From positions 3,100,001-3,164,000 of the forward strand of contig CP046174.1 in NCBI GenBank assembly GCA_017161075.1: DNA of 64,000 bases, in the 5' to 3' direction. The position numbers and the translations under genes were made by a program. Under the pieces are notes generated by a model. The model saw nothing but the letters and a program-made list of their open reading frames with translations. It ran no database searches and was not told the origin of the DNA. Every line of letters begins with the position of its first letter. Position 1 is the stretch's first letter. This DNA is from Erysipelotrichaceae bacterium 66202529 (GTDB lineage: Bacteria > Bacillota_I > Bacilli_A > Erysipelotrichales > Erysipelotrichaceae). Shown here in pieces: positions 45,601 to 54,600 of the stretch.

Positions 45601-48600
45601 GCCGGAAGAAATCGTCACGGTTGTCAGCAGTTCACCTGTTCCATTCAACTTCCATCCTTCAAAAGTATATCCTTTTTTCGTAGGTGCTTTCAACGTTATA
45701 TCACTGTCAGTTACTTGATAACTGCTAGGGTTATCTACATTATTAGTACCACCGTCAAGGTCATAGGTGATCGTATACGTATCAATCGACCAGTTTGCTT
45801 TATAACTCTTATCACCAGTAGTACCCTGTGCGATCGTTACCGTTTCTTGTTTATCTGATGAATCTCCTTCGCTCCATCCAGTGAAGGTGTATCCCTTCTT
45901 GGTTGGATTGGTCAATGTAAAGGCTTCTGACTCGATCGTATACTCACTCTTGTTGGCAGTCGCTACTGTTCCACCATCAAGATCATAAGTGATTTGGTAA
46001 GTAATTGCTTTCCAGTTCGCTGTATACGTTCGATTTCCTACAGAGCCTTTACTGATTGTAACATCTTTGCTTGTTTCGGAAATGTCTGTACCTGTCCAGC
46101 CTTCAAACGTATAACCTTTTTTCGTAGGCTCTGCTAATTTGATGTCATTATCCGTTACTTTATAGGTGCTAGGATTACCATCACCATTGGTACCGCCATC
46201 TAATTCATAGCTGATGGTATAGGTGTTTTCTTCCCAGTGCGCTGTAAATGTTTTGTTTCCGGTCGTTCCTTTTGCAATCGTTACCGTTCCTTGTTTATCA
46301 GATGAACTTCCTTCACTCCATCCTAAGAATTTATAACCCTTCTTAGTTGGATTGATCAATGTAAAGGCTTCTGACTCGATCGTATACTCACTCTTGTTGG
46401 CAGTCGCTACTGTTCCACCATCAAGGACATATGTAATGCTGTAAGTGACAGGTTCCCATGTTGCTGTGTATTCACGTTTTCCTGTAGAGCCTTTACTGAT
46501 CGTAACATTTTTGCTTGTTCCAGTAATATCCGTACCTGTCCAACCTTCGAACGTATAACCATTTCTGGTAGGAGCAGATAGTGTAATATCGTTGCTTTCT
46601 ACATCATACGTTGATGGATTGTTGGCATCATTCGTACCACCGCCAAGATCATACGTAATGTCATAGGTTATTTTCTCCCAGTTTACGCTATAGCTGCGCG
46701 CTCCGGTTTCCCCCTTAGGAATGGTTACCGTCTCCAGCAATCCAGTAATTCCAGTTCCGCTCCAGCCTTTAAATGTGTAGCCCGTTCTCGTTGGATTGTT
46801 CAAGGTAATTGATTCCGTTTCCACATCATATGTGGTAGGATTCGTCTTACCATCTTCTAATGATCCGCCTTTTAGATCATAGCTGATGTCATACGTGATG
46901 ATCTCCCAATTTGCAGTGAATGTCTTATTGCCACTGCTGTGCGTCGGAATCGTTAAACCCTTAGTTGGTGTAGTAATACTATCCGTTGTCCAACCCTTGA
47001 ATGTATATCCTGTTTTACTTGCATCTTTCAATACGATCTCTTCACTGAGTTCTGTATACTGTGTAGGATTTGCCGGATCTCCATTAGTTGCACCATCCAT
47101 ATTCTCATATGAAATCGTGTACTGTGTGCTTGCCCATGGTTTTGTACCTGCGCTCACATCATCTTCGCTATAGCGATAATTGACTGTTTCCGCTATTCTT
47201 GCGTGAAGATAATAGGATTTCATCTTATCCAGATCTGTGAATGTATGATAGCCTTCACTGTCGGCCTTCAGTTTCTGCCATTCTCCTGATGTTTCGCTGA
47301 CTGCAGCTGCACTTTCATTGAATACATACTCGTTGGCATCATTGACTTTTACCTTCAATGTCGTTTCTGAATATGTGACAGTTTCCAGTACTGGTGTTCC
47401 AGCCTTTGTAGGATTGATTGGTTTAGCGACTTCCTTGGTACTCTTTTCAATATAGCCGCCATACGTAGAAGCATCATCATTCGCCTGATACTGGATCACG
47501 ATATTACTTCCGATATCTGCACTTTGTACTTTATACTCCATCGTATTTGTTCCACTTGTAAACAGCGTTCTTTTCTTGATGGTACCTTCGATTTTCGATT
47601 CGATATTTTCAATAGTCGTTCCATCACTTCGTTTTACAACAAAATGGCCATCATCGTAACCACTGCCTATGAATGTGGCGGTTATCGTTTTCCCTACTTC
47701 TAACACATCAGGTTCACTGATCGTCAGATTCTCTTCATCGAACGATTGATTGCCCGTTTTGACTGTGATGACGCTTGAGTATGCGCTTGGCTCATATTCA
47801 CTCGTTCCTTCAAACAAGACTCTCACTTCATATTCTGTATTCGCCTTCAAATCATAGATCCATGCTTCTCCTGCACTATTTTGTTTCCATTCGACAGTGT
47901 TCTTGATGCGATATTCCAGTCGTGGTTGTGCGATCGTTTTACCTTCAGTTTTCATATTCGTTGGTAATACGATCTGAACACTTGTCCCATTGACTTGTTT
48001 CACTGTAATATCGCTTGGTGTAGCTTGTTCGGAACGTTTGACATTATTCAGTTTGCTGCTTTCCACACTTCCTGAATAGATGCCCTCCGGTGCTCCTGTA
48101 TACACGGCATAGATTTTCTTTCCGACATCTTCTGCGGTTGGTGTGTATGCATCGCTGATTCCTACCGTATCCTTTTCTCTTACGATTTTTTCATAAGTCC
48201 CGCTATTCACAGCTGTTTCCCGATACCATGTCCAGATTCCATTCACTTCATCTTTGATTTCTGCTCCGCCAGCATCTGTCGCATAGATATACTTCACTTC
48301 GATCGGTACGAATACCTTTGTCGTATCGCCTTTTGTAATCTCCACACGGCCTTGTATCTGTGTTCCGATCAGTGCTGTATTTGATGTATAAGTCTTGCTG
48401 CCTTCATAATCTCCTCGTCCGGTGAATACAGCTCTGACATGATACCCATTTGCATACTTCAATGGTATATTCACTTTTGCATAGGAATATGTATCTGTCT
48501 TTCCTTCTTCTGTATTCGTTTTGATTTCAGAAGTGATATTCGCCCAGGTATTCTCGACCTCCGGTGTTGTGGTGACATAATACTGCCATATACCATCGAT

Positions 48601-51600
48601 TGCTTTTCCGTTATCACTGATTCTTAATTCTTTATTCTGTAATACTTTCCAATTCGTATCATCTGCCTCAGTAATCATGATCGTGTTACCTGCATGACTT
48701 AAGTCTTCTTTTACTGTTCTTACCGCACGCTGTGAGATAACACCACTGCTCTGGTGAGTACCGTCTTCCAGTCTTGCCACATACACGACATATTCCGTAT
48801 TGGCTTTCAGATCTAATGTCATATCAGCTGCTGCTGCTTTGAACCATTGTCCGGCTTTCGCCTCATTGTTCTCTACCGTGCTGCTTGCAACGGTTGTTGG
48901 AACAGTCGTATTGCTAGCCTCCTGTACATAATAGAAAACATGATCTGTAATGCTGCTTGTGATCTTTAATTTACTTCCGGATGTTCCATCTTCTGCTAAT
49001 GCAGTGACTGTAGGCAGCTGAGAAGGTGCGTCATATGCCGGTTTTGTTAACGTTCCGATACTTGCGACTCTGGATTCTTTAAAATCGCTATCCTCTTTTG
49101 CAAGGTATCTTACCGTAATCTCGACATCGCCTTCCATCGGCTCGATCGTATATGTTTCTGATGTTGCATTTTTAATAGCGACATCATTTGCATACCACTG
49201 CCATGTTCCGGCTGCTGTATCATCAGCGCTCTGATCATATGTTCCTGCCTGATATTTTGCCTTATATGTAACACCAATGTCTGCTACACCAACCGCTGCA
49301 GGCTTCTCTATACCATCAACTACTTTCACGTACTCAACCGTTCCCGTTAAGATACTCTTATCCGTCGTCTTGGTATCGAGTTTAACCCAATCACTGGCAT
49401 CATATCCGGTCTTTGCCGCCTTGCGGACATAAAGATCATACTCTGTATTTCTCTTTAATCCATTCAGGGTAATAACTGTTCCGGCATTTCCTGTCGCATC
49501 CTCTGCCTTAACCGTAGTTACAGCTGCACCCTTCAATGCATAGCCATACTGATAGATATCCGTTCCATCAACAGCAGTGACATTCATGGAATAATCCCTG
49601 ATACTGCTTATGGTCATACCACTTGGTATATTGTTTGTATCCAATTTTGCATTCTTGATTGGTTCTGTAACCATATCAACACTGCTTTTGTAATCTCCTG
49701 TTGCCGTAAATGTAACTTTGATGGTTGCACCGGCATCCTTTGGATCGATTTGATAGGAAACGGTATTATTTACTGGATCAACGGTGTATACAGAAGGAGA
49801 GATCGTCGTCGTACTTCCTTTCGTGATCTGTCTTTCCAGCTTCCATGTACCACTTAGATTCTCTAATACAGGCGCTTTGATCATCACAGTTTCATCAACC
49901 TTGCATGTACCATTCACCGTAATATTTCCACTCACTACTGTTTTTTCAGTGGAAACGATCAAAGCATCACTCCATGCACTTTCTACTGATGAAGCCGTTT
50001 CTGATTTTCTTGCGAAGATATAGTAATCCTTATTCCTCTTTAGATTTTCGATCTTAACTTCTGTGTTTGCATTAACTTCTTGTTGAGCGATCGTGATATC
50101 TCCAGAAGCACTTTCTGCATAACCGATATCATACGTTCCTGCATCTGTCATCTTCACCGTTAATGAAGAATCACTCTTACTTACCTCTGTTGGTTTATTT
50201 GGTTTTTCTACAAAGGCTTTTTTGATAACCTCAGAAGTTGCGCTTACGCTTTCTTTAAAATCACCGTTTCCTGTATAGGTTGCCTTGATTCTAAATCCTA
50301 CATCAGCATCTGTCAGTGTGTAGTTAAAACTATTTTTATTTGATGTTTCACTGATATCTGCTTTCTTTGTGACTCCATCCGCTTCCATTCGTTCCAGCTT
50401 CCATGTACCTGTCTGTCCATTAATGGATTCGATCCTGATACTGAGATCTGATCCTTTATTGATGCCTGTACCTAATAACACTTCACCTGATACAGATGTT
50501 TTCTCTAGTGTACTGATGGTTGCTTCGCTCCATTCACTGACTTTATAACTGCCATCATCAGCGGCCGCTACTCTGACATAGAAATTATATTTCTTATTTC
50601 GTTGAAGGTTATTCAATTCTACTTGACCATCTTTATCAACCTTTTGATTCTCAATCAGATTGACTGCCGCGTTCTGATCATCTCTCAAATAACCAAATTC
50701 ATATTGTAATCCTGCTTCACCATTCTTGACCTTAAGTTTTACACTGCTGTCTGTTACATCTGAAACCGTTGGTGCATCAGGTTGGATCGATGTCACAGCC
50801 TTGGTATAGCTGCTGTAAGTGGAAGCATATCCATCTGCTTCTACCAACACACACAGTTCATATCCAATATCTGATGCTTTTACCGTGTACGTTGAAGCGG
50901 TAGCCCCTTGAATCAGTTCACTTTTAGTACTTCCGGTTTTCCGTTTATACCACTGATAAGATGTTCCTTCATTCGATTGTACCGATAGTGTTTGATTCAT
51001 CTTTGGATTTGGTAAAGCAATAGCTTTATCACTTGACGTATATGCATTGCCTTCCGTATCTGTTATATTGACTTCGCTCATTGCATTTACTTTTTGTTTC
51101 ACTGTGAATTCATAGGTATTAGAAGCCGTTCCTCCGATTGTTTCATCCGGCTCTGTATACGTGATTGTAATAGTAGCTTTTTCACCTGCATTACCTACAG
51201 GTATAATTACACCACTATCTGTCACTTTTAATACGTTTTCATTGCTTGATGTGATGGAATAATTCGATGTTTGAAGTTCTGTTGGTATCTGAATCGATCC
51301 TGATATATCGCCGTTGAATATATCATCTGATGAGGTTGCTTTATCTACTGAGGCAAAAGCACCTCGAGTTGATGAATAGAGTTTAGCAATTGGATGATTA
51401 CTCGTCCAAGATAGTCTAGGATAAAATCCATTTTTATATGTCCAATTTTCTAATCCGTAATTCTCTTCTAATCCATTACCAACCAATTCCTTTGTTGCTT
51501 TTCCTTCTCCTTTTAGAATATCTGGCAAATTATCATTTAATATACTCTTATCATAATATAGGTTACTATTTGCAGAGTTTGCAGTTGCAACTATTCCACC

Positions 51601-54600
51601 TCTATTATTAGCATTACCAATCAATGAATTTGAAAAACAATTTTGTATTCCAACACTGGAACTACCTACAACACCACCAACATTGCCAGATTTTGCACCA
51701 CCATCTTTAGCTAGATTTACTGATGAAGATAATGCAAAACAGTCACTTAACATTCCTGATCTCAGATGACCAATTAATCCTCCAGCCGAAGAACCACCCG
51801 CCGTTGTTGTTATTACGCCACCTGCTGACCCACATCTAACCACTTCTATATAACCGTTTTGATTATTACTATCAAATCCTGCCCCTCCCACTAACATTCC
51901 TGCATCATATCCTGCTTTTACAGTTGCATTGGTAAGGAAAATATTCTCAATATGCGCATACTTTGCCAACATTGCTAAAACTGCTCCACCAGCTGCTTGT
52001 CCAGAAAATTTAGTCGTATTTATATATGCTTCATTTATAACTAAATTTTTAATTATTGCTAAACTATCTCTATTACTTGTTGTACTGAAACCAACATACC
52101 CAATAAGGGGATTTTGCAACCCTGTAATAGTATGATAATCTCCATCAAATTTACCGCCAAAAGAATTAGATGAATAGCTTATAACTCCTTTATTAGACAT
52201 ATTAATATTATTGGTGATAATATAAACTGAATTGGAACTTCTATCTGTATAATTACCAGTCTGTTTCATGAAACTTTCTAAATCATCCGCATTACTGATA
52301 GGTATTCCATATGCATAATTGAACGATGTATTTGTGCTTGTCTTACTATTGATCATTGGAGTAGTTAATGCTTTCAACTCCTTATCTACATATAATCCTA
52401 TGATTTTTGGCGTACTGATCTCCGCTGTAATTTCTTTCCCATCATAGCTTTGATTATTTGGCATTTCATAAGTAAATTTTCCTTTATCTAATATAATGCC
52501 TTCTTTAATAACTGTATCGCCAACTTTGAATTGTACGATATTTCTGTCAATATTTCCACTCTCAACATAGTTATCGATCGTTCCTGTGATAATCGATTTA
52601 GAATACGCTTTTGGATTTCCATTTCCATCTTTGGTGGAACTGGTAATAGTTAATGTTTCTTCATAAATTTTCTTGACATAGTTTGCTTCCTGACTCGAAA
52701 GCGTTCCTTGATAATTCTTTTCTTCATTCGCAATAAACTCTGCATGTATATAATGTGCAAACATTTCTTCTGTAACATTCAGCTCACTTGTTGTTCCATT
52801 GAGGGTTGGTGAGAAACCACTGGTGATTTCGCTCCATGCATTTGCATCGTTCACGCTCGGCATAGTGGTTACGGTACTTCCATCATAGGCATCGTTACTC
52901 ATATACCATTTCCATGTTCCCTGATCATTATTCTGATCGCTCATGGTCACTTTTACCGTTTTTCCAACTACAAAATCTCCACTCATGGTGATCTTACCTT
53001 TTTGTTGGTATCTTCCTACCGTATGGCTCCACGAAAGGACTGCACTGGCTTCGTTTGTTTCTGTTTCTTGCTTAATGACATATAAGATATATTTTACATT
53101 TGGTTCTAATGAATAGTTATTCGCATCCTTATCGATCGTAATCGTTGTTGTATTGACTTTCGTCCATTCATTTTTCAACTGTTCATCGTTATTAGGGAAA
53201 CTTGGTGCACTTGTCCCTTCAGCCTTTTGTAAACGATAGTAAATATATTTCTCACTCGGATCGGCATTTCCTGATACTTCCAGAATCATATCCCCTGCTT
53301 CATTTTGCTTATCAACGATTCCGTTTTCATCTATCTTTGGATTATCACAAACTGCTTTCTTGATTGTTTCCGTCTTTGCTTCTGTTTTTCCCGTAAAATC
53401 ATGATCTGCAGGCATGCTATAAATGACCTTGATTGTTTTACCAATATCCTCTTTTGTTAATATATATGTAGTAGAATTTGCCCCTGATATTGCCGTGTTT
53501 CCACGATACCACTGCCATGATCCTTCTGTATCTGCTCCACTCCCCGTTGACGCGTAAGATGCTTCATTGTATTTTGCAGTAAGGTGTTCCCCATAACGGT
53601 TCGTTCCTTCAATGGTCACATGGCCTGCAATTTCTGTTTTCTTTGTCGTAACAGATTGATCTGCTTCTTTCGTTGCATCGGTTGAATACGCAAATTCACT
53701 TGTCGTTCCTTTATCGTCACCTACTCTTTGAACTCTCACCCAGTAATTTGTATTTCTTTTCAGTCCTTCAATAACGACATCTACATTGCTGTAGACATCT
53801 TTCCCGGTATCTCCTTTGACTTCGATCTCATTGTATCCATCATTAGAATCTACAAAAGTCTTGTTTAAAAATCCTACAAAAGAATCCCATGGATTATTAT
53901 CTGCTTCTTTATACCAGAAACGATATTTTCCTTCCCCTTCACTCATCATGACCTTGAAGCTCGTATCATCGATCGCTTCCATTACGATCTTGTTTGGGTC
54001 CGGTGTCTCATATTGTGCTTTGACCGTAGCGGTAACAGCTGCACTTGTATTATCTACGGTTCCTGTATATCCTACATTCGCTTCAAATGTTACTTTATAC
54101 TTCGTTCCTATGACTGCATTATCAGGTACGATATAAGAAGTTCCCTGTTTGTCATTCTCCATTTCAAAGTTATTGATTTCGGTTTCCTTACCATCTTTAT
54201 CAACACTGTACCATTTCCAGATTCCTTTATAGTTGAAGGATGTATCGGTTGGCTTCAAGGCTGCCGTTAGCTTTTGTCCCTGCATCAGTTCTCCTGATTT
54301 CATTTCATATGTAAATTCAATCGTGGCTTCAAATGCTTTCTTTGTCGTTTTTTGAGAAACAGCCTTCTCTGCATTGATCCACTCTGATTTCTGATGGGTA
54401 TCATTCTCTGCATAACGAACGAACAGGAAATATTCTGTATCTCTGCTTAATCCTGTAATGGTGTAATCTGCTCCTGATTCAAATGTCAGTAACTCATTTT
54501 GTTCATTCAGCTGCTCGATCGGTACAGCATCCTTCGTACTGCTGATACCGATGATATATTTCTCTTGATCACTATTGGTTGGAAGAGTGACACTGATCGT

